Assembly: GCA_037974335.1 (NCBI GenBank)
Contig: CM075724.1
Location: 71,294,850 to 71,358,849, forward strand
Length of the DNA stretch: 64,000 nt
Reading direction: 5' to 3'
DNA from: Prionace glauca
Taxonomy: Eukaryota; Chordata; Chondrichthyes; Carcharhiniformes; Carcharhinidae
Notes under the pieces: model-generated
The model's input: the letters and a program-made list of their open reading frames with translations, nothing else
Told to the model about the DNA's origin: nothing
The model's database searches: none
In this document: positions 1 through 11,565 of the stretch, one piece after another
Layout: every line of letters starts with the position of its first letter
Position numbering within the stretch: position 1 is the first letter of the stretch
Translations under genes and position numbers: made by a program

Positions 1-690
1 TTGGACGGATTTTTTTTCATACAGAGGGTAGTGGGGGTATGGAATGCTCTGCCAAGGAAGGTGGTGGAGGCAGGCACGCTGGATTTGTTTAAGAGTTACT
101 TAGGCACATGAGTATGTTGGAGAAGGGAGGATATAGGAGATTGTTTTAAATAAGGTTCAGTAGCATTGGGACGTCCCTGGTAATGTAAAAGGATGTGTAT
201 GATACTAATATTTTTCTCTTTTAATTCACAGGTTTTAAGTCGGTCTGCCTTGCAGTCCAACGAGGGGCATATACGTGATGGGTCGTACTAGGGTTGCTCT
301 TGGATGTTCGAGAATAGCCTAGTACTTCATGTCATTAGTGAGCGCTTAAACTGGACCAGATGCTGGGCAACACGAGACCTCAGTGACTGTCACTGTTTGC
401 TGTGCAGACACATGGATTTGGGTCAGTGTCTGTGGGAGTTTGCACAATCTCCCCGTGCTTGTGTGGGTTTTCTCTGGTTGCTCTGGTTTCCTCCCAAACC
501 CCAAAGATGTGCTATTAGGCTGATTGGAGGTAATAAATTGTCCCTAAATTAGTTTCCCTCAATGTGGAATGCCATGAACAATAGATAAGGGTCATGGGTG
601 GAGCGGGGACTGGTAATGTTAAAATGGCGGCGCGGGCTCGTTGGGCCAAAGGGCCTGTTTCCCGGGCTGTTTTTGTTCTTTGTTCTTTGT
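1..690 (+). mobile_element. CR1-type LINE, 3' end and 3' UTR
   Basis: The first 110 bases encode the C-terminal end of a CR1-family reverse transcriptase (residues like VVGVWNALPRKVVEAGTL). A long 3' UTR-like stretch follows and ends in repeated TTCTTTG units near 670-690. The same UTR recurs on the minus strand at 12,917-13,400, 14,987-15,430 and 56,955-57,300. The element runs off the left edge of the window, so its 5' extent is unknown. Confidence 0.85.
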
Positions 691-2690
691 TTTAGCTCCA
701 TCAGTGACACAGAATAATCTTTGTATTTGTCCCATTAAACCTGTGTTATGGCTATCTGGCGATCGAATTCCAGACTCCAGAATTTGAAGTTAATGGACAT
801 TTAAACTTGGCGTGACAATGGTCATGCTTAACAGTAGAAAGCTGTGATAGCAGATTTTCATCCATTAAAGGCAGAATATCCAGGAGGGAGTTGGAGGTGA
901 ACTGTGGTTGTCGAAGGACAGTGTGTGAACAATGGAAATTTAAGATGCTGAGATAGGAAGATAAGTGATTCAGTGAGCCAGAAACAGTGAGGTTTTGCAC
1001 TTAGTTGGGCTGGCAGTCGGTTTGAAAGCTGGATATTTCTAGGTGATTACTTGTACAAGCATAAAATTGGAACCATATCTGGACGCAGGAAAGGTAAGAG
1101 GAAATCATTACTCCTGACGAACTCGCAGACTGCTGATTCGCCATTTCGGAATATCCAGAATGAGTGAACCGCTTTGGAGGAAATTGTTGGGCTCAGTCGC
1201 CAGATGATGTGGCATCTGTCACAGACGTGCTAAATCGTTTCGTAACGATATCACAAGCTGAACACGAGAAGGATCAAGGATGGAAAACCAATAAAAAAAA
1301 GCCAGTGAGAGCAGAAGGCGACTATTTATTGAACATATTGCAATTTGAAAAATGAAAGATACATGGATAATTTCACGTCACATATCAAAGGAGGAGGTGG
1401 AAGAGGCGGGTGGTAGTGACAATGTTAGTACAAATGGAGATTTAAACTATTCCTGGAATGATAATCGAGTGAAATCCAAATTCAGGTGATGAAGTATTAG
1501 CAAATTAAAGAGCGAATCAAGCGTATCATCTCTGGATATTGGGTAGAGCAAAGATTAGACAATCTATTAAAATTAAAAGTAAACAAGTAGAAAGTGACGC
1601 AGATAATTATTTTCCTTTCATGTTATCCATAATAGTGGAATGGCGAGAACTCGAAAATCCGACGACGGACGAGCATGGTCAAAAGCGATGCAGAGCCATG
1701 GATGGAGTGAGTTTGAAGGCAAACAGATAATGCGCAATTAATATTTGTAGAAAAAATTCCATCTGCGCTTTTCGAAAATGTCAAAAGCTGACCGAGGAAA
1801 AGATGTACCGAAGGTGAATACATCGATTATGCATTCATCACGCAACACTTCCTTGTTTGCTTAATTTAGCTGCTCGTTTTCACCGCTGCGAATGTTAACC
1901 TTGTTTCTTGGAATGTTGTTTTCGACGATGACCTGGAACCTGCCAGATTCAGAGCAACGTAAGTCTATTGCTCTCAGCGGTGATCTGTATGGTCTGCAAA
2001 TCAGACACGGAGGATTTTCCTATTTATTAAATTAAATTGTACCGAAATTTCATCAAGTTGATTTTCAATATAATCTCAAAAGCAAATTATAGCAGACAAG
2101 GTTAAAGTTTCCATGTGCGAACTGAGATTTACCTCTGTTTATACCGTCTGTTCTCTGTGTTGTTTCGACATTTCGCCTACCTTGGTACCGGTAAGATAAA
2201 GAACAGCGTACATTAGTTTGCCTTCGGCTGAATTTAGTTCCTGTGGTGATTCAATGTTACTATTCAGTAAGTTTCATCTTTCGGCCACAAGATCTTGCAT
2301 ACATACATACAAATTAGAAGCAGAAGCAGGCCGCACAACCTCTAAAGCCATTTTGCTATTCCTTAAGACATGTTTGATTTGCGTGTGGCCTCAATTTCAC
2401 TGTCTTTTCTACGCCCTGAATCTTCAAGTCTAGGAAACTGCCCTAATTCAGTAAGTTTCACAAGCGTCTACAAATTTCCGTACCCCTCTAACCTCCTACA
2501 ATTCCTTGGTATTTCCCAGTCATTATTCACAGTAGTTCTTACTTTGAAAAAAATAGCAAATCAGCATTAGTGTTTCACACCCCCCAACCCCTCGCCCCCG
2601 GTTTCTCTCTTGTCAATCAAAAAAATATCGAAATTAACCTTGAAGTAATTGAATGAATGTGCCTTCGTCGCTCTCTGATTAAATCAGTTC
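691..2690. other. Intergenic, no gene recognised
   Basis: Only short unrelated open frames of 60-80 codons occur here. I see no Ig-like cysteine/tryptophan pattern, no reverse-transcriptase motif and no convincing splice-bounded exon. The sequence is AT-rich and looks like ordinary intergenic DNA with perhaps very old repeats. Confidence 0.5.
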
Positions 2691-2699
2691 TGCGTGGCG

Positions 2700-3190
2700 G
2701 GCTGAGAGAGAAACAAATCAAACCTCCTCACCATTGTCTTAAATGGTAAATGGTGTTGTTTTTGTTTCCAAACGGCACCGCGTCGTTTCAACCTTTGTTA
2801 CAAAGTATCACATTCTTGCAACGTCCATGCTGTCAAGACGATTCAGAATTTTCTACTTTTCAAAAGTTCACTTCGTCTTCCAAAGTGAAGAGTGTACCAG
2901 TCTCGTCTGTCAAAATGTCCTCATTAAATAACACGCCCATCCCAGAAATCAACCTGGTGAAACTTCTCTTAATTATTTGAACTGAAATTATTTTATTTCT
3001 TACTGAAGGACCAAAGCTGCGCTCCATACCCTTGGGCTTGAATTTTACCGGCACGCCCAACCCGATTCCGGGGGCGGTCGCGACTGGGCGGATGGCTTCC
3101 TCCGATTGCTTCGAGCGGGATAGTACGGACCTCTGCAGGAGGCGCCGATCAGATCCCTCCCTCGGCACCAATGTTCAGCCGCAGCACTAT
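2700..3190 (-). repeat. Decayed CR1-like remnant and GC-rich repeat
   Basis: Read on the minus strand, about 2,740-2,970 resembles the segment of CR1 reverse transcriptase that reads RRFTRLIPGM... in intact copies (here KRSFTRLISGMG). Beyond that it is heavily diverged. The 3,030-3,180 part is much more GC-rich than its neighbours and looks like another dispersed repeat. The 103-codon open frame covering both is therefore not taken as a gene. Confidence 0.4.
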
Positions 3191-3199
3191 AAATTCAAT

Positions 3200-5300
3200 G
3201 CCCCTTGCAATGGACGGTGACGTTCCATCGGGCATCCCAGCCGCTTATGCGCCTTCTCAACCATATATTTCGGTTCATATTATTGTGCTCTGATTCATGC
3301 ACCAGAACATTCGTATGTCTCTGCGCATCAGAATCTAAAATATCTCTGCATAAAAAAATGATATATGTTTTTGATTCTGACTGCTAATATGGACAAATTC
3401 ACGATTTCTCACATTATATTCCATCTGTCATTTTTGCACTCTCTTTACCAATCCGTGACTCTATGCAGACACCGCACCTTCTCCTTGCCACTTACTCATC
3501 TACTTTCTTTCATCAACGTCTTTAGCAACCGTACATATGGTGTCACCATCAAAGTCGTTGATATCAATTGTACACAATTAAGGACACATGACACTACAAT
3601 TGGGACATTTTTTCAACCAGATAAAAGGCCAAAATGTGCCTATTCTATGTTTCCTGACAGCTAGGTAGTCCTCGATAGATGCTATCACCTCTATCATGTG
3701 ATTTTGCTATGGGCGGGAAGCTTTGTTATGGAGCATTATGGAATGTCTTTTTGAAATCCAGATACAATAATCCACAGGTTCGGTTATATTCACTTTTCTT
3801 GTTACTTCCTCAGATAACTTATACATTATGAAATAAAAATTTCCAGATTACAACGTCAAGTTTACTCTGCTAACCCCCATCAGCTTTTCAAAATGCCCTG
3901 TTACAACTCCTTTATGACCAGATTCCAGCATTTTTCTTCTATGGCAGATGTTCAGCTAATTTCCCTGTAGTATCAGGAATTTTGTTTCCCTCCTTTCTTG
4001 AGCAAAGGAGCTGCATTCGCTGTTTTATTCAACTCCAATTTGTCACTGCCAGAATCTAGGAAATTTTGAAAAATTAAATAAAAGTCATCCATTATCTCAG
4101 CAGTTACTCACTGCTGTAAGTGAGAGTAAGACCCTCGCTACAGTTGCATCATTCTTGGGAATTTTCAGATTGTTATATTATTTTTTCAGCAACATCATCC
4201 TGCAGAAAGTAATCGTTTTATGTTCTTGCTTCCGTTTCACATCGCGATATCCAACTATTTCCGGTATGTCCTTTATATCCATTGATTCTGCTTTCCCTTG
4301 ATTGGCATTATCAATTCGTCAGATTCGCTCTTTGGAGGAGCAGCACTTTATAAGTAGTTGCTTTTACAACACCCCTGGAAACTCTTCCAATGTTTGCTGC
4401 ATATTCATAGCTAACGATCGGCCCTGCTCTGATGTTTCACTTCATTTTTAGCCACGAGACGCTGTAATTTATGGAACTTATTCGTGTAACCTACCAGTAA
4501 TCATCAGGGAATTGATTTTGTTTCTTTCAATTTGATCCTATTGATAACATCCTTAATTAGCCTCGAATGATATGTCCATCCCCTCCAGATTTTTTTTCTT
4601 TCTGACTTAAATGACTGAGAATTAGAACACATCTCCTTAAATGTCTGATAAAAGCACAACAGCTGGAATAACAATAAAAACCCCCCTGAAAATCTCAGCA
4701 GGTTGACAGCATCTGTAGAGAGAAAATAGAACCAAGTCCAGATCACCCCTCGTCAGAGCTTCGTCAGACCCCATGCCACCGCAGCTCACATCGGATCGAG
4801 TGTGGAAATAGCAAAGTTCAGAGATCATTACAGCACAGAAACAGGTCCTTCGGCTCTCCAAACTGAAATGTCAGCTTGTGAAAGAGGAAGACGGGTTGCC
4901 TGAACAGTATGAGGAGTTGTTTTTTCTGAATCGCCTTGGTGGATAATTTTTTTTATTTTTAAGCAAAGGACAACGGGCGATCCCATTTTAAACCGTGTAA
5001 AAAGGACAGACAATAATACTCTCTGTTCTCATTGCCGATTCTACGCTGAGATTAGAAATTTGAATTTTATTTGTAATATAAATGCCGTGGCACGTCTTCA
5101 CCATGTTGCAGCTTGGTTTGCACAACAAGGAATGCAAATCTGCGAATCTTATTCTAACTAACTTTAGTAGCCGAAAAAGGCATGCCATTTTAGCTAATAT
5201 AGATGGAAAGTTAAAACTGTATTGAACTACCCAAATAGTTAGCAGAGTTTGCAACCGCTTCGACCATTTTTCTAATTTTGCTTGTTTAGACATAAAGTTG
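3200..5300. other. Intergenic or 3' flank of V-C1 gene
   Basis: No gene is recognised. The 4,630-4,870 part contains phrases typical of dispersed fish and shark repeats (minus strand, ending in 'ACAGCACAGAAACAGG'-type SINE/LINE tail sequence). The last exon of the V-C1 gene may lie here. One candidate begins after a pyrimidine-rich acceptor at 5,303-5,304 and stays open to 4,988. Confidence 0.4.
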
Positions 5301-5434
5301 TGCTTTTACAGAAAAGGGAAAAAAGTCAAGTCCAAATCCCCACATGTTTAAAATAGATTTATTTAATGTGATGTATCAATCATTCATCTGAACTTGAGAA
5401 CACAAATTCAGGATTGGGAATAAAATGTTCTTAC

Positions 5435-5478
5435 CTCATCTATCTGCCGTGTAGTATTTGTTGATTTTTTCTTTGCAT
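5435..5478 (-). CDS. V-C1 gene exon 5, basic cytoplasmic piece
   Basis: The exon is 44 nt, with acceptor TTTCACCAG and donor GAG|GTAAGA. It enters in phase 1 and leaves in phase 0, coding for (D)AKKKSTNTTRQIDE. Its small size and basic residues right after a membrane exon suit a cytoplasmic linker exon. The exon is short, so its call depends on the splice sites and phase match. Confidence 0.55.
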
Positions 5479-8400
5479 CTGGTGAAATTCAAAAAGGATA
5501 ACGTAAAAATACAGGGCATATTTGCATTTGATCCTATGTCAGTTAAGTCAAATGCAATTCATGCCAGCAAGTGATAGCGATACGCTGATTTCGTAATATA
5601 ACTCAAAATGTTCAAACGATTTTGTTTCGCTATCGTTTCTATATTAAAGCTACGCAGATACCATTGCACTATTTAATCTACATTTTATGGTTAGATCTTT
5701 ATAATGCAGTTCGGAAAATGAAGCTGTGAGCATTATAACGTCAGGTATTCATGTAATACTTGAGTTGAAGCGACATGTAAGTATGAAGGTATTTTTCGTC
5801 AGTTAATTATGCGAATTATACCAATAAGCAGCTTTGATCCCGCTTATCGTTGCTCGAATCAGATATTTTAAGATTTCGCCTGCGAATAAATTATTTTTCA
5901 GTGTGAAATTTCTCATTCATACCTTTGCACTCCATGACTCCGATCAGTATCATTAGGGACAAAAACAAAATTGCAAGTGCACCACGGGACCATCGACCGA
6001 CCATGAGAAGATTGATTTTAGAGGGATTAGCTATCAAAATGAGAAAATGTCTTGTCAACCATATGCACACAGCTATCAATATCAAATGCATAATTTCAAT
6101 TGCACTGTGAACAGAACATCATGATCCAATATAAAACTTCAGTAATCATTTTAATTATCGATATTGGTGCAGCTGTTTTACGAATCGTTTGAAAAAAAAA
6201 CGTGATTGAAACATATAAATCACAGAATCCTACAGTCATAGAATCCCTACAGTGCAGAAGGAAGCCATAGAGCCTGCATCGACAAAATTCCCATGCAGGC
6301 ACTATCCCCGCCACTCCACGTATTTACGCTTCAAAGGTCCCTGACACCAATGCACAATTTAGCATGGTCCACCTAACACACACATCTTTGGAGTATGGGA
6401 GGGAACCGGAGCACCATGAGGAAACCCGCTCTTTCGGAGGCAGAATGTGCAAACTCCACACAGTCATCCGAAGCCCGAATTGAATTCGGGTTCCTCGTAC
6501 TATGAGACAGCAGTGCTAAGCCCTGTGCAAGCCTGTTGGAGAAATACCAGCAATGTTGAATAAGATACATTCCCATTCATGACTATACAAAATGCAATAG
6601 GTTTCAAGATATTGTGCCAACCAAAAAAAAAATTAAAATGTCGTTCCAAGTTACATTGCACCACACGAAGGATATGTCCAAAAAATCGCTTGAGATCATC
6701 TTTCAAGGAAAGATTTTTCCCGCCTGTTTCCTCATCTTACCACAATTACCTGTGATCCTATTTTTATAGCATGACTAGTGAGTAAAAACTTTATAAACGA
6801 GGAATCAAGTTGTTCTAGTTTGTATCTGCAGCTATATGAAAAGACTCAATTGGTCGATTCCATAGCTCGGGGATCCATTATTTTTTCAGAGCCTCAATTG
6901 AGCATTGAAGGAGGAAAAAAACGCCATAAAGATGGATACCCGGCATATAAAATAGCTGTCCGGCACATAAGGGGTTAAAATGCATTACATATGCACTGAC
7001 TTCCAGCATAGACACTGACTTTCAAACACAGACAGACAATCACTTAAAATTTAAACCACAGGACAGGCAGTTAATTGATTTAAAACAGGGAATAAACGCT
7101 TCAGGAAGCCAAGCACCTTATAAGAGACAAAGATAGTCCAGGGATAATAGGAGTTTGATTGGGAGATTAAAAGAAACACAAAGGAACCATGTACAAGAAT
7201 ATAATACATTAAGTCATTGATAAGAGGAAATGTACCCATTAATGGAACAATGTGATATTGGAACGATAATGGCCGTACCTGTCCATAATAATGAGCTAAG
7301 AAATGTTGTATCCACTTGACTAAAACGATGTAATAATCGTGGCCTGTCCACCTATTGTGTAAAGGGCATAAAGGTGGACCGCTTCTATTGTTTCTTCGAG
7401 AGAAGGTAGCTGTCCAGTACTGCAGAGTGCTGGTCCCTTTTCTCCACGACGCTTCGTTAAAAATAAACTGTGTTACTGACCCTCCAGTCGGATTCAGGAG
7501 TGGTATTTTTTCCCACAACAACATCAATGCTGCGTTATTTTCTGAGTTGCAATGTTGTGCAGTTAATCTGACTTATGGGGGCAATACTGAAGATTTAAAT
7601 CCATTAGTGGTTATGTTGCATGATGTAGTCTACAACATATCCTATTTTGAAACCAAAAAGATTGGAAACCTGCACCCAAAGAATACAGTAAGATTCATCA
7701 ATATATGAGCATCAAGCTACTCTGGTAATAATTTCCTATGCATTATCGTTTTTCATGCATTTTTGTGAAGGGTGATAGGGTAAATTATCATCGTTCATAT
7801 AAGATTACCTTCATGAAAAAACGTATAGCTGGTATTTGCTGGCATTGAGCTGGAAACGTAATATACTTGACAGATATAAACTGTGCCTTGTTCGATCGCC
7901 TGCAGTTTCAGGCTGCTGACAACTTCAAAAAGCCCCTCGGAATTTGCTTGTTGTTCATTTTGAAATCCGCTGACAATTTGAACACCGTTTTTATACCAAG
8001 TGAGGTTAAATTCTTTGGGGTAAAAAGCCGCAGTTTTGCACTGGAGTCCAATAGTAGCAGATGAGATCTCTTCGGATGATAAGGACATAATTTTCAGGGG
8101 AACCGGTGGAGCTAAATTCAAGACAACAATACAAATAAATTGAAAAAGAAAGCTTCTGCTTGAAAAAAAAATGTAATTTTATTAATTACGCACAGCTACT
8201 TCCTGGCAGCAAGTTGATTTAATAATCAGTATTTTTATATTGCGACGTGGTGTTTTTCATAGGTTTTCATAAGCCTCCAAAAGTTTGGATTGTGAGCCCC
8301 GCTCTCTTATAATTAGCGAAAGAGCATTGAAAATGTAAATATTGCTTGCGACTATAAGATTATTCATCCAGTAACAAAGTCCCCATATTGAAAACGAGTC

Positions 8401-9150
8401 TTAGTTCTTAGTTTTCCTTATACTTTGCTTGGCAAACTTCAATTCAAGTAGCATTTTTTTAAAGGTAGGGAGTTGATAAACTTTGCAGTGTCGCTGCGAC
8501 TGCATGTTTTCCTCTTGAACATTTGTGCTTCCAATCATGTGAAATTGCTTTCCACGTTTTGCATTTATTTATTTTAATGCGCTATTAATTGTTTTTGATT
8601 GACTCCATCTATTAAACACGGCATATTTGAACTCACCATATATGAGAAGTCGCACAGCAATATCGTTCACAATGGTCCCAGGCTGAATTTTGACTGCACA
8701 GTGATATGTTCCGGCATCCGGTACGTCGACATTCAGGAGATGAAGGTACGCTCCACCTTTCATTATCTGGAAGCGTTTTCCGCTGTCCTCTTGCAAAAAA
8801 CCCTTATTACCATCTTTCCACCAAAACGCCGTTGCATTTGTAACGTCGGTATGGAAAGGGAAAGGACATCGCAAGGTTACGTTTGTGAATCTGAGCGCCT
8901 TTATTGCTTCAATATCCGATGTGCCCAGAGCAACTATCAAAAGAAAATTGAACACACATAAGCTAAATCATGCATTTGCAATAAAAGTTGATATATACTC
9001 CGAAAATAACATCGCCCATTCAGTCCACGTATACCGTAACGATTTAATGTGCCTCACTGTTAGAGTTCCTCTCGAATTCCAGCATTTGTATCTACCTGGA
9101 AGGAAAATCACCAAAAAACATATGTCACAAAGCGACGAACCCATGACCAT
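5435..9150 (-). CDS. V-C1 type I membrane IgSF protein (SIRP/B7-H6/XMIV-like)
   Basis: This is a split gene of five recognised exons on the minus strand: leader 9150-9096, V 8933-8637, C1 8111-7809, transmembrane 6030-5923, cytoplasmic 5478-5435. Every intron has GT..AG ends, and all joins are phase 1 until the last donor, which is phase 0. The exons total 807 nt (269 codons) with no stop, so at least one more exon is needed. The predicted protein has a signal peptide, one V-type and one C1-type Ig domain, a hydrophobic membrane span without charges, and a basic tail. The V-C1 layout is shared by B7-H6, SIRP-type proteins and Xenopus XMIV, all surface ligands or receptors of immune cells. No ITIM or ITAM is seen in the part read. 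A plausible last exon (5302-4988, minus) is not certain. Which of these families it belongs to cannot be settled by eye. Confidence 0.8.
5923..6030 (-). CDS. V-C1 gene exon 4, transmembrane segment
   Basis: The exon is 108 nt, phase 1 at both ends, with a pyrimidine-rich acceptor (TTTTCTCATTTTGATAG) and donor AAAG|GTATGA. It encodes a short connecting stretch followed by the hydrophobic span GALAILFLSLMILIGVM, preceded by Arg and followed by ECK. There is no charged residue inside the span, so it shows no sign of pairing with an ITAM adaptor. Confidence 0.75.
6228..6535 (-). mobile_element. tRNA-headed SINE, old copy
   Basis: The minus strand carries the same unit as the better copies at 27,279 and 51,138: a tRNA-like head with B-box-like sequence near 6,490, the conserved middle (GTTTGCACATTCTGCC...), and a 3' end reading CTGTAGGGATTCTATGACTG. 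It sits in the intron between the C1 and membrane exons of the V-C1 gene and is clearly diverged. Confidence 0.75.
7051..7527 (-). other. 158-codon open frame in V-C1 intron 3, unidentified
   Basis: This is the longest open frame in the window that I could not assign to a LINE or virus fossil. It starts MMLLWEKIPLLNP and has a hydrophobic stretch near its C-terminal third (ILVHGSFVFLLISQSNS). It shows no signal peptide, no Ig cysteine pattern and no RT motif. It lies wholly within the intron between the C1 and membrane exons, on the same strand. It may be chance or an unrecognised repeat. Confidence 0.25.
7809..8111 (-). CDS. V-C1 gene exon 3, Ig C1 domain
   Basis: The exon is 303 nt, phase 1 at both ends, with acceptor GAATTTAG and donor AAG|GTAATC. 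It has the C1-set signature: LQCKTAAFYPKEFNLTWYKN (B-strand Cys, FYP, C-strand Trp) and TVYICQVYY (F-strand Cys). C1 domains of this kind occur in MHC, Ig constant regions, tapasin, SIRP and some B7 proteins. Two N-glycosylation sites are seen (NLT, NTS). Confidence 0.88.
8637..8933 (-). CDS. V-C1 gene exon 2, Ig V domain
   Basis: The exon is 297 nt, phase 1 at both ends, with acceptor TTTTGATAG and donor G|GTGAGTTC. It encodes a V-set domain: B-strand Cys in TNVTLRCPFPF, C-strand Trp in AFWWKDG, and the D-x-G-x-Y-x-C motif as DAGTYHCAV. N-glycosylation sites are NVT and NAT. The end (DIAVRLLIYG) lacks the J-like G-x-G-T seen in the other V genes of this window. Confidence 0.88.
9096..9150 (-). 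CDS. V-C1 gene exon 1, signal peptide
   Basis: The exon reads MVMGSSLCDICFLVIFLP plus one base, then the donor CAG|GTAGAT. It is short with a hydrophobic core, as expected for an Ig-family leader exon. It ends in phase 1, which matches the V exon 162 bases downstream. A second in-frame ATG two codons later could also serve as the start. Confidence 0.75.
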
Positions 9151-10240
9151 ATGGACACAGAGACAATACTCTGAGTTTATATATCGATCCGACGGATATC
9201 CGTCGAATGGGCGGCTCCGATTTGATTATAAACGACTACTGACCCAAGGCGTCAGAAAGCAAATGTCAAGATACTGCTGAATGATACACATGCATGTCTT
9301 TCGAACAAGGTATTCTGGCATGTTAATGAACTGAAATAGTAATTGGAAACAGGAGGCAATTATATCAAAATAGACTAGTGAGTGTGCGGCGTGGTGAATG
9401 GTATCGATGAGCATATAGTATTTGACACGTCAAGTCCATGAATCGCCATTTTGTCAGCCACCATGGGGAAATAATATTTCATGTCTTCATAATATAGGTC
9501 CCCCAAATATTTGCGTTGGATTCACTGTGGACTTATGTTGATGGTTTAAATGTCCATCGGTTGTAACATTCTGGTTAATTCAGGCAACAAACACGTGAGA
9601 AATGCAGAGAGCCTGTCGGATAAATATTACTTATATTGCTTAATGCACAATCAGGTTGTGGGAAATGAGGTAATTTCCCGGTAATGGAATATCTGTGGAA
9701 ATTTCCGAATTTGACTTCAAGTGGTTTTTGCTATTTTTCTGCGCGGATTGTAGACTAAAGGTTTATTGAATTATGCGCACAGTTGGAGCTTGGGTCCAGC
9801 TTGTTTCACGTCTCGCCAGTTACGTTTTAAGCTATCCCCATTTCCAAATGTAGACCTGCAGCGTCGGTTTAAGACACTCTTCTCCAAGTATCCTACGAAT
9901 AAGAATAAACCCGGGACAATATACAAATTGCTGAGTTAAAAACGAGACGTACACTTATAACAGATCAATCAATTTAATGCACTTTGCTGATATGTTGTAT
10001 TTCCTTTGGAAAATTTCGAACACCATCACTACAAGAAATTGATCTTAACATGGACTATAGATATGAAAATTAGGTATCAGGTGAAAGTCACAATCAACGA
10101 CACCAAAGTAGCATTTAATCGAGTGTCAAGGAGCTCTAACTTAATTGGCGTCAATGGGAATAAAAGGGAAAACGCTGACTGGAAGCATACCGTATACCTG
10201 GGATAACAAACGCTGTTTTTGGTGAATTTATGTCAATTAT
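9151..10240. other. 5' flank of V-C1 gene, no gene recognised
   Basis: This lies upstream of the V-C1 leader exon (the gene reads leftward). No TATA element could be fixed with confidence. The only open frames are short and unrelated to known proteins. Confidence 0.45.
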
Positions 10241-10244
10241 CTCA

Positions 10245-10845
10245 GTTCCAGGACAACAATGCAGGAGTTATTCAGTGTGATGTCCTGGGCCCAAACATTT
10301 CAGCTGCTTCTTCAATGACCTTGCTTCCATCATAAGGCCGGAAGTGTGGATTTGTTTTCGGGTGACTGCTGAATATTGACAAGAATTTGCAACTCATCAG
10401 ATACTGAAGCAGTCTATAGGGGGAAAAAACAAGGCCTGTACAATATCCACGCATTAGCAGAAAACAATAGAAAAAAATCACGCCACACAAGTGCCGAGCA
10501 CCTCCAAGAGGTTAACTGGCCTGTTAACGGCGCATGACGTTAACATCACTGAGTCCTCAACTGTCAACATCCTGGGGGTTACCATAGAATAGAATTTAAA
10601 CTGGTCTAGCCATATACAAGAGTGGCTTACGCGGCAATTCAAAGGCTTGGATTCGTCTGGCGAGAAATTCTCTTTGTGTTTCCCGAATGCTTGTCCATCA
10701 TTTATAAGGCTAAGGTCTGGAGCGTGATAGAAGACATACCGCTTGTCTGGATGAGTGCACTCGTAACAACATTCAGTGTGTTCCACACTATTCAGGACAA
10801 ATCAGCTCGTTTGATTGCTCCCCCTTCGCATTATTTAATCCGATT
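10245..10845 (+). mobile_element. Non-LTR retrotransposon remnant, RT C-terminal half
   Basis: In order, the plus strand shows RT palm-like text (NDLASIIRPEVW, where intact relatives read NDLPSIIRSEVGMFADD), then STVNILGVTIE-NLNWSSHI, then a thumb and C-terminal part ending QDKSARLI. The frame is broken in several places. The family differs from the CR1s of this window and recurs at 10,920-11,560 and 14,100-14,503. Confidence 0.6.
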
Positions 10846-10847
10846 TT

Positions 10848-10918
10848 AAAGAACGAAGAACAAAAAACAAAAGCAGCCCGGGAAACAGGCCCTTCGGCCC
10901 AACGAGCCCGCGTGTCAT
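10848..10918 (-). mobile_element. CR1-type 3' tip
   Basis: About 70 bases match only the extreme 3' end of the CR1 subfamily with an AGAACAAAGAACAAA tail, followed by GGGAAACAGGCCCTTCGGCC. It is a very strongly 5'-truncated copy inserted in older LINE sequence. Confidence 0.7.
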
Positions 10919-10919
10919 C

Positions 10920-11560
10920 GAGAAGACAAGAATTGCAGATAAATGCTGGAACAGAAAATTACCAAGTGACTTTGACAACACACAAGAACAAAACAATGTT
11001 CATCTATAATGCAAAATAATCCAACCATTGATTTTTGACATTCAATGACATTCTCCTCACTGAAAATCACAATATCAACATCCAAAGGGTTATCATTTAC
11101 CTGATACTGAAGTAAATCATCCACATATATACTTTGACATGGACATGAAATCTGTAAAATAAAGAGGTAGTAATCTGAAGTCAAAGCCTGCACAAAGCAA
11201 TCTGGTTGTGGTTGCAGGAGGTAAATAATCTAATTTCTTGAATATCACTACAGAAATTCCGCAGTGCAATGTCCTCTGATTAATGAAGCAGTGTGATGGA
11301 ATGTCCTCTATGAAGCTCAACACATTCATAATCACATCCTGGAAGTTCCCTTCATCAGTCACCATGCAGACTTGGAAATGTATTGCCATTCGGTCAAAAT
11401 CTTAGATCTTTCATCTCGCACAGCTTCCAGCAGCGCTGTTGATGTACTTGTAACTTAGAAAGTTGCCAAGTGACTTTGAAAAGCGACGAGGGATGGTCAG
11501 TAAATGTTGGCCTAACTATCAATATCCACAAAGCGTAATTTGTTACAAACTGACAAATGG
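10920..11560 (+). mobile_element. Decayed pieces of the same old non-LTR family
   Basis: Two stretches (about 11,030-11,110 and 11,216-11,390) still resemble the element at 10,245 and 14,160, including ATTCAATGACATTCTCCTCA and the CATCACTGCAGGAATTCC-like palm entry. The order is shuffled and there is no open frame of note. Confidence 0.4.
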
Positions 11561-11565
11561 TCTTC

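Noticed and set aside
2860-3171. 103-codon minus-strand open frame
   Set aside because: Its C-terminal half lines up with decayed CR1 RT text and its N-terminal half with GC-rich repeat sequence. No splice sites or domain support it.
4988-5302. 104-codon candidate last exon of the V-C1 gene
   Set aside because: The acceptor is good and the phase fits, but the encoded tail has no cytoplasmic signalling motif and contains a hydrophobic stretch. It is kept only as a possibility in the gene entry.
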